NCBI GenBank assembly: GCA_949987565.1
Contig: OX465105.1
Coordinates: 17,845,159 to 17,909,158 of the forward strand
From: Luidia sarsii
Lineage: Eukaryota; Echinodermata; Asteroidea; Paxillosida; Luidiidae
Length of the DNA stretch: 64,000 bases
Direction of reading: 5' to 3'
Part shown: positions 42,621 to 52,574 of the stretch, piece by piece
Position numbering within the stretch: the first letter of the stretch is position 1
Layout of the letters: every line of letters begins with the position of its first letter
Translations under genes and position numbers: made by a program
Notes under the pieces: generated by a model
Told to the model about the DNA's origin: nothing
Seen by the model: the letters and a program-made list of their open reading frames with translations, nothing else
The model's database searches: none

Positions 42621-43545
42621 AGCAGGGACAGATGAGAGAGTATATACCGATACACAGAGATAGATCGGGGCAGACAGCTCGTTCGCAATGCGCCAAGGGA
42701 TTGGTCGGCCTGACAGTCGTGTGTTGGGCTCTAATTGGCCGTGAGCGTCACTACGCCGGCTGGCCCAGCTGCAGCGCACGGCGCGCGCACGCCCGAACGC
42801 CTAGCACACTTGTTTTACGAGCAGACCGGAATGTGCACGTCCGTCAGTTTGAGGAGCGGATCATCAGTGGGTCTCAGAAAGGGGATGCATCTTCTAGCTG
42901 CAGCCGGCAACTTTCCCCTCGCAAACCGTCGAAGACGCCTCCTACAGCGTCATCCCTATAGACCCTCCGTCTTTGACCAGGGGGCACTTGCTGTAAATTT
43001 GGCGATTACGAACGAACTGGCACGCCGTCGATTCCGAAGACCCCTCCAGAGAGGAGGATTGGCGAGCGGCCACTTTCGAGGAATTATCCTCAGCGTGGAC
43101 TGGGGCTATCGTCGATAGACTGTCCGACTTTGGCGAGTCTGCGCCTCTATAGCCCGACTGTCGGGTTAGATCCCACAGAGCAATGCACAAACCGATCTTC
43201 TGATGAGCGACCGGAAAGGGATAATTCATCGACGAGCGAAGGTCGTGCCGCCACTACGCCGTGAACTACGGGGGGCCGTCACGGCAGTCACACGGCGCTC
43301 GGGGATTCGAATCGGATATCACGCTACAGATGGATCAACTGCCTCCGTTCAATGTTAGAATTTTTGAGCGATAAAGGTCGATCGTCAGGGGGTAACGCAT
43401 CATTCGAAGAGGAGCCGAGCATTGTTTCTGATGCGGGAATGTTGCAATCGGAATAAATCCCCGCCACGCCCAAAGGGACTGCAATCCTTTTCTTGGTTTG
43501 TTTGTTTGGTTTTCTCGTACATTTTCAAGAAAACTAAACTAGGTC
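42621..43545. other. Upstream region of GPCR3
   Basis: A comparatively G/C- and CpG-rich stretch with short uninformative frames. A plausible promoter region, but no TATA box or exon could be fixed. Confidence 0.4.
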
Positions 43546-44697
43546 ATGGGATCGGGCATAACATCAGGTGAGTGCAGTGACCAGGACACTGTTAACATCA
43601 GCCAGGAGACTGTCTCAGAGTGGACCTACTCTCCACTTGACGTCAAGATGGTCACCATTTTCCTGCCCAGTATTTGGTGTTTTGGGTTGATCACCAACTT
43701 CTCGTTTCTGTTCGTATTGGTCCGCGTGCCCAAAATGAGATCGGAGACCAACATCTACTTGGGCTTCTTGGCGGTCTCCGACATTATCTATTTGAGTTCG
43801 TCGGCATCGGTCCACATGTGGAGATACTTCGTGTCGCCAGTCCTAATTCACTACCCAATGGATACTACTGTCGAATGTGTAGTTCATTTTATGGCGAGGA
43901 ACGCGTCATACTTCGCAGGCGTTGCGCTAGTAACTATGGTTTCGTACGAGAGGTATCTCGCACTGTGTCACCCCATTAAACATTTGGATATCCGCGGCAA
44001 ACGAAGGACATACAGAATAGTTGCCGTCTGCTGGCTTGTTGGACTGCTATTAGGCCTTAGCTTACTTCCGTCGGGTGCCAAGACGAATTGGTCTTGTCTC
44101 CAATGGCCTAATTCCAGCGACTACGATGAACTACCATCAGCTTACTCCTACTGTGACGCAATCGGGCCTTGGGTGTCGTACTACGCTATACCGCTTGACA
44201 ACATTCCCTGGTTCATAGCAATGGTATTAAACATTTATACCTACGCCAGAATCATACGGGCATTGAACGAACGCAAAAGTTTGACCGAGAAACATGAAAA
44301 CAAATCACAGTGGAGAATTCGCAACCAAGTGGCCAAAATGCTGATGGTCAACAGTGTCGTGTTCTTCGTGTGCCAGGTTCCGTACAGCGTCGTGTTTCTC
44401 ACCGACTGGGTGTGCCTGATCGCCCGGGTGCCCAATCCGCTCTTCACTGCGCTGGGCGAGGGAGCCCAGCTCATCGCCAGAATCCCCTTCTACTTCAACT
44501 CGTCCATGAACCCGCTCATCTACAACGCCATGAGCTCGCACTACCGCGCGGCATTTCGCCAGGCATTCCGGCGAAAACAGCCGAAGCGGGAAAGACCCTC
44601 TTGTTCCGTCATGTCCCAACAAGCCAGTCACATTGACAACCAGTGCAGCACCACGGACACATCAGTTGACGATGGGACGAACACGAGCCGGCTTTAA
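43546..44697 (+). CDS. GPCR3: rhodopsin-class receptor, intronless, 383 aa
   Basis: Sister of GPCR4. The two differ mainly between TM2 and TM3, where GPCR3 reads PVLIHYPMDTTVECVVHFMA with NASYF (an N-glycosylation signal). Class A landmarks as in the other copies: LAVSD, SYERYLALCHP, ECL2 WSCLQWPNSS, FFVCQVPY, NPLIYNAMSS. TM4 (VGLLLGLSLLP) and ICL3 (LTEKHENKSQWR) are shared with GPCR4 only. The tail is basic near TM7 (RRKQPKRE), has a Cys that could be palmitoylated, and ends TSRL, a class I PDZ-type motif. The 3' flank (AACAAGCCCCAGCCC onward) is also shared with GPCR4, so the pair comes from a recent duplication. Confidence 0.93.
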   Translation: MGSGITSGECSDQDTVNISQETVSEWTYSPLDVKMVTIFLPSIWCFGLITNFSFLFVLVRVPKMRSETNIYLGFLAVSDIIYLSSSASVHMWRYFVSPVLIHYPMDTTVECVVHFMARNASYFAGVALVTMVSYERYLALCHPIKHLDIRGKRRTYRIVAVCWLVGLLLGLSLLPSGAKTNWSCLQWPNSSDYDELPSAYSYCDAIGPWVSYYAIPLDNIPWFIAMVLNIYTYARIIRALNERKSLTEKHENKSQWRIRNQVAKMLMVNSVVFFVCQVPYSVVFLTDWVCLIARVPNPLFTALGEGAQLIARIPFYFNSSMNPLIYNAMSSHYRAAFRQAFRRKQPKRERPSCSVMSQQASHIDNQCSTTDTSVDDGTNTSRL

Positions 44698-45409
44698 CAA
44701 GCCCCAGCCCCAATGACATTTTCAAGTCTTCAAATACAAAGTTCCCACGTTGGTGGCGCCAATAAACAATGAACTTTAAAATATAAGACAACTATTATGA
44801 ATTAAGGTACATTTTTTCCCTATATTCTGATATCGAGGAACTTGCAGGATGTGCGTTGGAATGCACAATATGAATGCACTTGGATATAGCACAAAAGTGT
44901 CTACGATGCATTAGGAGTTTGTTTCCTAATATAAATTGGATGTTTGGCTGTCTTTAGAGCCATTTCCCCAAAATCCTGAAAGGACGTGAATTTACACGCT
45001 TTTTGGTCATATTCGCTTTTTGGCCATTTAGGTAAGTGCTTATTAGCAGTTTGCAACATTTTAAAATATTATTGAAGTCAGATACATTCCATTTGCCGAG
45101 GACCAACAATTCCTGCTCTAATTTATTATATCTGGCAAGGCATTATGAAGGTATACCATCATCAGAGTCTATGTTTCCCATCGAGCGAGCTGTATTATCA
45201 TCACACGGATTCTTGGGTGTGTTTACAGCATTGTATGTTTACCTTAACCGTGTGAAGACTGGGTTGTTTTTGGCGCATGCACACCTGCGGAAGATTGTCA
45301 CCAAATTGCGACCAATTTAGTTAAACAAGTCAAATTCAAAGCATGAAGGAATGAAAACAAACTTGACTGACAAAAAAGGGGGGAAAGAATGGGAAATAGG
45401 CCTACACTA
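44698..45409. other. 3' flank of GPCR3 and spacer
   Basis: The first 110 bases match the GPCR4 3' flank. After that nothing is recognised. Confidence 0.45.
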
Positions 45410-45891
45410 GTGGGAATTCATTCCTCCATGTTGCTAACATAAAAAGGTAAGATTTATGATTCCCACAAGCAAAGGGAATTCGAAGTATAAGAAGTCTTCA
45501 TTTCGATTTTGATTTCGTTTACTCGATTTTTTTTGTCACATTTGTTTTTCAAATAAAGACAACAAAACTGCTAAAAAGAACTGAAATCCCCACGGCCGGC
45601 CAGTGTTTTCCAAATCCGAACATATAGGAGCACCAACTTTGTGCATATTATGGGGCAAGGACTTTGTACATGAACCTATGTGAAGGGGGTTAAGCCCCAC
45701 CCAGTTTCAGTCACCGCAGGGGGTCTTCAGGGACGACCCCGTGACTGATATACCCCCTCTAGCGGAGGCGTGCATGAAAGTTAGAAGGAGTCAGGAGAGC
45801 TCGTTTGGGTGAGGCGCCGTATTTCGTAGAACGATAAAATCACGTGATTCTTGTCAGAAATGCGTGACAAACTTACTCTTCGCAGGGTTAA
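45410..45891. mobile_element. piggyBac-like element A, reverse copy (truncated)
   Basis: Reverse complement of 34899-35360, for example TGAAATCCCCACGGCCGGCC and its partner at 35190. It ends CTCTTCGCAGGGTTAA at 45891. The other terminus is not found, so the distal end is lost or diverged. Confidence 0.75.
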
Positions 45892-46615
45892 CTCTATTTG
45901 CACTTGGGGGCTTGGAGACCCCCTCTATTTGTTTCTATTACTGCATCGCGACCGCTAAAAAAATGAATCTATCTTCATGACTTTTCCCCCTGTTGTCTTG
46001 CACACATTTTGATACCTCATTTGTTCATATCGGACATACCTATCTGGTTTATATGTCAATTAATAAGTGAATTTCATTACAGTTCCATATTTGTGTACAA
46101 TTTAAAACTGTAAGAAAGTGGATTGCATTTCTTCATGAATCGTCCACAGGAATTGTTGTTGCACTGATATCATGCTTCTGTATAATACTGAGAGAAACTT
46201 ATTAATGTTTGGAAATGATAAAAAAAAACCAATAAAAACAATGAAAAACATTAGGACATAACAAGTGCTGGCTTTTTACTGTATAGGGGAACTTGAGTTT
46301 TAACAGTACACATCAGATTAAATCAGAACTGAATGATTGTTTTCATCTGGGAAAGCTTAGTTTAGTTTTGAGACAATTTCCTCAATCGAAAAAATGCATG
46401 ATATATTCATTACGAATAGTTAATTAGCTAATTATTCATCATATTTGCATATTTGTGAAAATTAATTATACAATCATATTAAGCACATGGACATCTATCT
46501 GCAAGCGAATTTTCAAGAGCATCGGACCTTCCGTTTCTGAGATCAATAGGGGACCTCCGAGCCCCCCTCCCCAGTATTTTCATGGAGCAAAATAGCCCAG
46601 TACACACAGGGTTAA
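45888..46615. mobile_element. piggyBac-like element B, complete copy
   Basis: Left end TTAACTCTATTTGCACT, right end AGTACACACAGGGTTAA: an imperfect terminal inverted repeat (TTAACCCTGTGTGTACT in the outward reading) with TTAA at both ends. The left TTAA is the same four bases that close element A. No transposase. A partial copy is at 15718-15945. Confidence 0.65.
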
Positions 46616-46879
46616 ACAGCATCACAGGGGGAAACCGGTTCCACACATGAAATGGTGACGGCATGAAAAAACATATCTAAAAAGAAACCTATGAAACAAT
46701 TTCACTTCTTTTTGGTGAGTGGATTGGTCAGTCTTTCAGTCTGTTGCTCCTTTATTGATCTCTCGCTCGATCGGTCAAACAATTATCATTTTAAATCTTA
46801 ATATCTGATATTCAAGGCAAATAAATATAAAACTGACTAAGAACTTTAGAACAAAGTTTTTAAAACATTGGCAATGAAA

Positions 46880-47135
46880 ACTTTCACTGGACCGGGATTT
46901 GAACCTGAGACCATTTCTTTTGCAGAGCAGCACTCTTACCATCTACTTTAAGCTATCGAGGCCTTAGATGGTGGTCTTCCCAAATAGTCAACTACCGGTA
47001 GTCTTTGCCGGGGTGGAGGCGCCAATAAAAAGCATTAACTGCCGTATATTTCCAGAGATCAATCAAAATCGGTTGTTTGTTAAGATACAAACAACCGATT
47101 GTTGTAAACCTTGCTACCTGAGCAGCTCCAGTTAA
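46880..47135 (-). mobile_element. tRNA-related repeat, copy 5
   Basis: Minus strand: ATAGCTTAAAGTAGATGG near the A box, GGTCTCAGGTTCAAATCCCG with a good B box, preceded by the body GACTATTTGGGAAGACCACC. Confidence 0.7.
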
Positions 47136-47654
47136 AATACCGGTCCAGTCAATTTTTTTTTTGGCAATTTTTGCTTGAAATGTTCTCTAAAATTCCCAGT
47201 CAGTTTTTCATGTATTCGTTTGCTTTGAATTGAAAAACACTGCATCCACTTGTGTGATCACTGAGCTGCTGTAGCCAGAGTTACAAAATTGAAATCCTGG
47301 CTCAGTCAAAGTTTGCTTTGTCATTTTGTTTTCAATGCATTATAAAATACAAATTGTGAGATAATAAAGGGCACACATACTAATTTAAAAGGCTGGTTCA
47401 GGTGTAGGTGTGCCATATTTCAAGGCCATTATACTATGCTAAAATCGCTCGATGCCACTACCCAGTCCCTCAAACGTTCTACAAACGCACCGTCACTATA
47501 AAATATGCGAGCCCCACGAACATTGAATGCCATCTTCTTTAATACGACGCTGTACTATCTTAAAGGTAGAATGGTGTCATTTGATGTCCCATGGCCTCTC
47601 TTGCTAGAGACGATGGGTAAAGTCTGATCGGTTTTAAAGTTCATTTCCGACTCC
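47136..47654. other. Spacer with fragments of tRNA-related repeats
   Basis: About 47250-47330 contains a head-only fragment (TGTGATCACTGAGCTGCTGTAGCC ... CAGTCAAAGTTTGC). Otherwise nothing is recognised. Confidence 0.4.
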
Positions 47655-47755
47655 ACACTTTAACTGGACCGGGACTTGAACCCGAAACATCTGGACTAAC
47701 GTACCAGTGCTCTTCCATCTGAGCTATCCAGCCCGTAGATGGTGGCCTTCAATAG
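47655..47755 (-). mobile_element. tRNA-related repeat, copy 6 (tRNA-like part only)
   Basis: Minus strand: GGATAGCTCAGATGGAAGAG (A box), then CTGGTACGTTAGTCCAGATG, then GGGTTCAAGTCCCGG (B box). The best-preserved tRNA-like module in the window, but it lacks a CCA-compatible acceptor pairing I can verify. Confidence 0.7.
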
Positions 47756-47859
47756 TTTTTTTTTTCTAAATGTTTCTATATCGTTGCCAAGGAGTGGAAT
47801 CCAATGAAACGATATAGCACAGCGAATATCAACACCTCAAATCGCCCAGACGGGTAGAA

Positions 47860-48595
47860 GTTTAGAGAAAAGTTAAAGAGAAACACCCTCATATTTATCA
47901 GCCAACTCATCTGTAAGAAAGTGGCGACCTTGCCCGTGTTTTGAAACCTAATCTTGCGACGGTGGCGGTCGTTGGCCATGGTCATTGGAGGCATCCGACT
48001 GTGCGTAATCACCATACGTCTCCGTCACTCTAAGCAGTGACAGCATAATTATATTCTGCAATTGAGTGAACTCCTACCGGCAAGTTCCGGCGTGAATCTC
48101 GCTGAAAAAAAGAGGTAGGGTACCCGAAATGAGCATCGTTGTTTGACTTTTGTCGTTTATCACGTTACATTCTTGGCATACATTCTTGCCGATAAGAAGC
48201 GTTTGTTGCTGTTATCTATTCTATCGGACTGGAAATTATGCAGGTATAGCATCATTGATTACCCATACGAGTAGAAGGTCAGATAGAGACAGTACAAGAG
48301 AAATACCCTTACATATCAGCAAACTCATCCGTATAAAAGTGGCGACCTTTCTCAAGTGTTTTGAAACCTCATTGGGCGACGGTGGTGATCATTCGTCATG
48401 ATCATTGGACGCAGCCGACTGCGTGTATATACCCACGTACTGTACGTCCCGTCACTGTAGGCAGTGACGGGACGTATCACATTATCTGATGAGTGAACTC
48501 CTGACGGCCAGTTCCCGCGTTAATCTCGCTGGAACCGGCGGTATATGCTCTGGTATGGTTCCCGAAATGAACTTCATTGTTGGACTTTTGTCGTT
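47860..48595. repeat. Tandem duplication upstream of GPCR4
   Basis: About 47860-48155 and 48280-48595 are diverged copies. Both contain AGTGGCGACCTT, TTTTGAAACCT, GCGACGGTGG, GTCATGATCATTGGA-like, AGTGAACTCCT, AATCTCGCTG and CCCGAAATGA ... TTTGACTTTTGTCG in the same order. They lie within 1 kb upstream of the GPCR4 start. Confidence 0.75.
48443..48476. repeat. Perfect 15-bp hairpin upstream of GPCR4
   Basis: TACGTCCCGTCACTG, loop TAGG, CAGTGACGGGACGTA. The equivalent place in the first duplicate (about 48020-48045) has only an imperfect version. Confidence 0.9.
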
Positions 48596-48863
48596 TCCCA
48601 CAGAGGCACTCTCCCCTTACTGACCGTCGGGTTCCTTGGGATATGTTTCTGCGTATAGCGGCTGTGCGGCTTCACGGAACACCTTCTGATGAAAAAACAA
48701 ATGCAGAGCATTTTCGAATATTGATACGTGAACTGCCTACCAGAGGCAACTACCATCCCTGGCAGCCAAAGGTATAGTGGTGCCCCATTATCCCGAAACC
48801 GTGGACTAGTATAGCCTACTTTATTCGCCTTAAGTGGAGAACTTAAGTCGCGTATATTCCATC

Positions 48864-50015
48864 ATGGGATCGGGCATTACATCAGGTGAGTGCAGTGACC
48901 AGGACACTGTTAACATCAGCCAGGAGACTGTCTCAGAGTGGACCTACTCTCCACTTGACGTCAAGATGGTCACGATTTTCCTGCCCAGTATTTGGTGTTT
49001 TGGGTTGATCACCAACTTTTCGTTTCTGTTCGTACTCTACCGCGTGCCCAAAATGAGATCGGAGACCAACATCTACTTGGGCTTCTTGGCGGTCTCCGAC
49101 ATTATCTTTTTGAGTTCGTCATCATCGGTCCACATGTGGAGATACTTCGTGTCGTCAGTCCTATTACACTATCCATTTGATGTAGCTATCGAATGTGTAG
49201 TTTACTTTATGGCTATTAATACGTCATACTTTGCAGGCGTTGCACTAGTAACTATGGTTTCGTACGAGAGGTATCTCGCACTGTGTCACCCCATTCAACA
49301 TATGGATATCCGCGGCAAACGAAGGACGTACAGAATAGTTGCCGTCTGCTGGCTTGTTGGACTGCTATTAGGCCTTAGCTTACTTCCGTCGGCAGCCAAG
49401 ACGAATTGGTCTTGTCTCCAATGGCCTAATTCCAGCGACTACGATGAACTACCATCAGCTTACTCCTACTGTGACGCAATCGGGCCTTGGGTGTCGTACT
49501 ACGCTATACCGCTTGACAACATTCCCTGGTTCATAGCAATGGTATTAAACATTTATACCTACGCCAGAATCATACGGGCATTGAACGAACGCAAAAGTTT
49601 GACCGAGAAACATGAAAACAAATCACAGTGGAGAATTCGCAACCAAGTGGCCAAAATGCTGATGGTCAACAGTGTCGTGTTCTTCGTGTGCCAGGTTCCG
49701 TACAGCGTCGTGTTTCTCACCGACTGGGTGTGCCTGATCGCCCGGGTGCCCAATCCGCTCTTCACTGCGCTGGGCGAGGGAGCCCAGCTCATCGCCAGAA
49801 TCCCCTTCTACTTCAACTCGTCCATGAACCCGCTCATCTACAACGCCATGAGCTCGCACTACCGCGCGGCATTTCGCCAGGCATTCCGGCGAAAACAGCC
49901 GAAGCGGGGAAGACCCTCTTGTTCCGTCATGTCCCAACAAGCCAGTCACATTGACAACCAGTGCAACACCACGGACACATCAGTTGACGATGGGACTTAC
50001 ACGAGTCGGCTTTAA
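48864..50015 (+). CDS. GPCR4: rhodopsin-class receptor, intronless, 383 aa
   Basis: The frame opens at an upstream ATG at 48834 (adding ten residues, MENLSRVYSI), but the ATG at 48864 is conserved in all four copies and was chosen. Nearly identical to GPCR3 from TM4 to the tail. Differences cluster in TM2-TM3: FLSSSSSVHMWRYFVSSVLL, HYPFDVAIECVVYFMAINTS. In TM1 it has LYRVPKM like GPCR2, whereas GPCR1 and GPCR3 have LVRVPKM. Class A landmarks are intact: N1.50, SD in TM2, ERY, the disulfide pair, FFVCQVP and NPLIY. The tail ends TSRL. Ligand unknown. The receptor should reach the plasma membrane and couple to a G protein. Confidence 0.92.
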   Translation: MGSGITSGECSDQDTVNISQETVSEWTYSPLDVKMVTIFLPSIWCFGLITNFSFLFVLYRVPKMRSETNIYLGFLAVSDIIFLSSSSSVHMWRYFVSSVLLHYPFDVAIECVVYFMAINTSYFAGVALVTMVSYERYLALCHPIQHMDIRGKRRTYRIVAVCWLVGLLLGLSLLPSAAKTNWSCLQWPNSSDYDELPSAYSYCDAIGPWVSYYAIPLDNIPWFIAMVLNIYTYARIIRALNERKSLTEKHENKSQWRIRNQVAKMLMVNSVVFFVCQVPYSVVFLTDWVCLIARVPNPLFTALGEGAQLIARIPFYFNSSMNPLIYNAMSSHYRAAFRQAFRRKQPKRGRPSCSVMSQQASHIDNQCNTTDTSVDDGTYTSRL

Positions 50016-51509
50016 CAAGCCCCAGCCCAAATGGCAATTCTCAAGTCTTCAAATATCAAGTACGTTAGTGGCGAAAAAGAACAATGAACTTTAGAACTCA
50101 CACAACTGCGTAAAACATTAATTTGTTACGAATCTAGGTATGTTTTTTTTTCTATATTCTGATATTAAGACATTACAGAATGTGCGATGGAATACGCAAT
50201 ATGAATCTACATTGTATGTACTATATGCACTAAATGTTTGCATGCCGTTCGCGCTATTTCCCCCCAAAAAACCTGATTTTGAAAGGACGCCAATCAACCC
50301 GTACAAGGATTCAATGCCAGACTAGTATCTGGGTAGAGACTGGAGGGACTAAACGTGACCGCACGATCGCGTGCCGCGTGTTTTTGGGCGGACAACCTTG
50401 AGTTGAACACAAACCAGGCTCAATAATTGCGGGAAAATCTAAATCAAGTACATTTAGAGTTTGCTGAAACCCTGCGAATCGACTGGATGCACCATCAACA
50501 CTTGTCACAAAATATCGAGTTCGAGTACAAGTCACATCTCTCAATTCCGAGTCCGAGTCACGAATCGGACTAGATTAATTACCATAGGCCTATAGTGGAA
50601 ACTTATTTCCAGTTTTGGACAGTTTTTCTTAAATCACATTTACGGTAATATTTTTGGAATATAGGGCCTAATGCGCACGGAGCATAGGCTGCACTACCTC
50701 AATATTTCCGTAAATAAGATTCAAGCCTTAATATTTTAAGCCGCACCATCGTATTAGCCGCATCATTGTATAATTTTCACCCTTGTATAAGCACTTTTCT
50801 TACCGATTTCGTCTTCGTTATACTATACTACGAAAGAGTCGGGTGCCACAAATTTATTCAAAACGAGATTTATTCTATTTCGTTTCAAATTCTTTGACTT
50901 AATTTCATTATTCAGGATTTTTAGAAATAATAACATAAAAACAGTCATTTAATCGAAGAAAATTTCACCAACAACCGGTTTTGCATCTTGAGAACATGTG
51001 TATAATTGTTTGTGAACTTTGTTCAGAGGTGAAACAATGATTATACAAATCATTAAAGTGGTACGTTCAACTTCAACGATCATGAGATCGTCAATAAAAT
51101 AACTGACGATTCACTGGTTTTCTAACATTGTATAGCAAGGCCGCGACGACCCAGACAGCGACCGTACTCAAATAAAGTCAAGTAAAACGTTCATAGAAAA
51201 TCATTGGCGATAAAGTGTTTCAAGTGCATTTTTCTTCACTGAGTCACGCAAGCCAAGTCACATGCATATTCATATCAAATCCAATGACGTATTTGGTCCA
51301 CTTTGGTCTTGTGCAGGGCTAGGCAGATTAGTCAAACAAGTGGATTTTCCTTATAATTATGAGCCCGTGAACTGATTCACTGTGGCCAAGTTCCGGTCCA
51401 GCCCAGTGACCATCTAAGTAATCCCATCCTTGCACTTCCAGGAAATAAGTCTCGCCCTTGAAGACTAACTTGCATAGCTACACATTCAACATAAGGAGTC
51501 AAACTTCAC
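50016..51509. other. Spacer between GPCR4 and the broken copy
   Basis: The first 110 bases are the GPCR3-like 3' flank. A small GAGTCC cluster lies near 50515-50570. No exon or bounded element was recognised in the rest. Confidence 0.45.
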
Positions 51510-51900
51510 GGAATCATATCATTTTCGGGTACGGATAAGTGAGCTGCCTACCGAGGGAACCATCATCCGTTGTAGCATTGTAGCAGGCGTTGCGCTAGTA
51601 ACTATGGTTTCGTACGAGAGGTATTTCGCACTGTGTCACCCCATTAAACATTTGGATATCCGCGGCAAAGGAAGGACGTACAGAATAGTTGCCATCTGCT
51701 GGCTTGCTGGACTGGGGATAACTGTCACGTTACTTCCATGGTGCCAAGAAAAAGTGGTCTTGTCTGATATGGCCCAACACCAGCGAGTACGACCGATTAC
51801 CCTCAGTTTACACCTACTGTGACGCAATTTGACTTTGGGTGCAGTACTACGCAATACCGCTTGACAACATCCCTAGCTCATAGCGATGATATCAAAGTAA
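51510..51900 (+). pseudogene. Broken fifth GPCR copy
   Basis: 51510-51580 resembles GPCR4's 5' flank (GTGAACTGCCTACCAGAGG versus GTGAGCTGCCTACCGAGGG). At about 51585 the sequence jumps directly to the TM3 codons GCAGGCGTTGCGCTAGTAAC, so the first 120-130 codons are deleted. The frame is then intact through SYERYFALCHPIKH and the TM4 region. A 2-base loss near 51738 shifts the frame in ECL2, and a stop follows (TGTGACGCAATTTGA). Similarity fades near 51900, so TM5-TM7 and the tail are missing. It cannot encode a receptor. Confidence 0.88.
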
Positions 51901-51981
51901 CATTTATACCTATGATACCAATTTGTCCCCATGGGACGCTACTCTAAGTTGAACCACTTGCTCAATGGTTGAACCGACAAG

Positions 51982-52353
51982 TTAAAATAACACACGATCG
52001 TATGGAGAGGGGGGGTTGTAGCTATAACCTCTGCTCGAGTTGTCGAGGCGTGAACGCCGTTCAATTGTTGCCGATTCCCCCATCAGCCGGTGGGCCCGTT
52101 CAAGCTGCATCGCCCGGCGTATTTTGACCGAGTCACCGGCAAGTTCACCCCCGTGTGAAATTGTGCGAAACCCGTTGTCACTCCCTTCCCACGCAGTCTC
52201 CGACCGGGTGCCCATCACCCCCACGTCCCCGGCCGCACATCCCACCGCCAGTGACAAAAGCTTGGAACTATCTCGCCACTGCGCCCACACATTTTCCCCA
52301 ATATCGTCGACCATACCAAGGCCTAAACCCTCAACACTTTGCAAATCAAACAC
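51982..52353 (-). CDS. Unidentified minus-strand open frame
   Basis: A 123-codon frame on the minus strand with protein-like composition (VDDIGENVWAQWRDSS, RRAMQLERAHRLMGES) and no repeats. There is no ATG at its start and no recognised domain. It could be an exon of an undetected gene or a decayed retroelement fragment. It lies head-to-head with gene C exon 1 about 60 bases away. Confidence 0.25.
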   Translation of the reverse strand: MFDLQSVEGLGLGMVDDIGENVWAQWRDSSKLLSLAVGCAAGDVGVMGTRSETAWEGSDNGFRTISHGGELAGDSVKIRRAMQLERAHRLMGESATIERRSRLDNSSRGYSYNPPSPYDRVLF

Positions 52354-52413
52354 GGTTGTGGTAATTTTATGGGGTTTTCATGATCAAGGTAGGGCTAGAG
52401 TTCCAACATCAGG

Positions 52414-52574
52414 ATGGACAAGAGAGAGCAACTCCGAGAGGCATTCGTTAGTCTGGCGTCTGTATTGGCCCTGTGTGGTCCGTTGACTCTCTGCTCGGCT
52501 GACACCCTGCCCGCGGAGCTGCAGGGAGAACGACACAACATCAGAATGGCGATGGAAACGCACTTCTGTGCAGG
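52414..52574 (+). CDS. Gene C exon 1: signal peptide
   Basis: MDKREQLREAFVSLASVLAL gives a charged start and hydrophobic core. The C-terminal part (LPAELQGERHNIRMAMETHFC) aligns with gene A's MPRELRRDSFLQLMVEHFC. Donor GTAAAG at 52575, phase 2. Confidence 0.75.

Noticed and set aside
42735..43118. 127-codon plus-strand frame upstream of GPCR3
   Set aside because: No domain, no paralogue upstream of the other receptors and overlapping alternative frames. Probably chance in CpG-rich DNA.
47655..47755. Possible functional tRNA gene (minus strand)
   Set aside because: A and B boxes are present, but it is one member of a dispersed repeat family and a full cloverleaf with paired acceptor stem could not be built.
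48834..48863. Upstream in-frame ATG of GPCR4
   Set aside because: The added ten residues are absent from the other three copies, and the downstream ATG is conserved in all.
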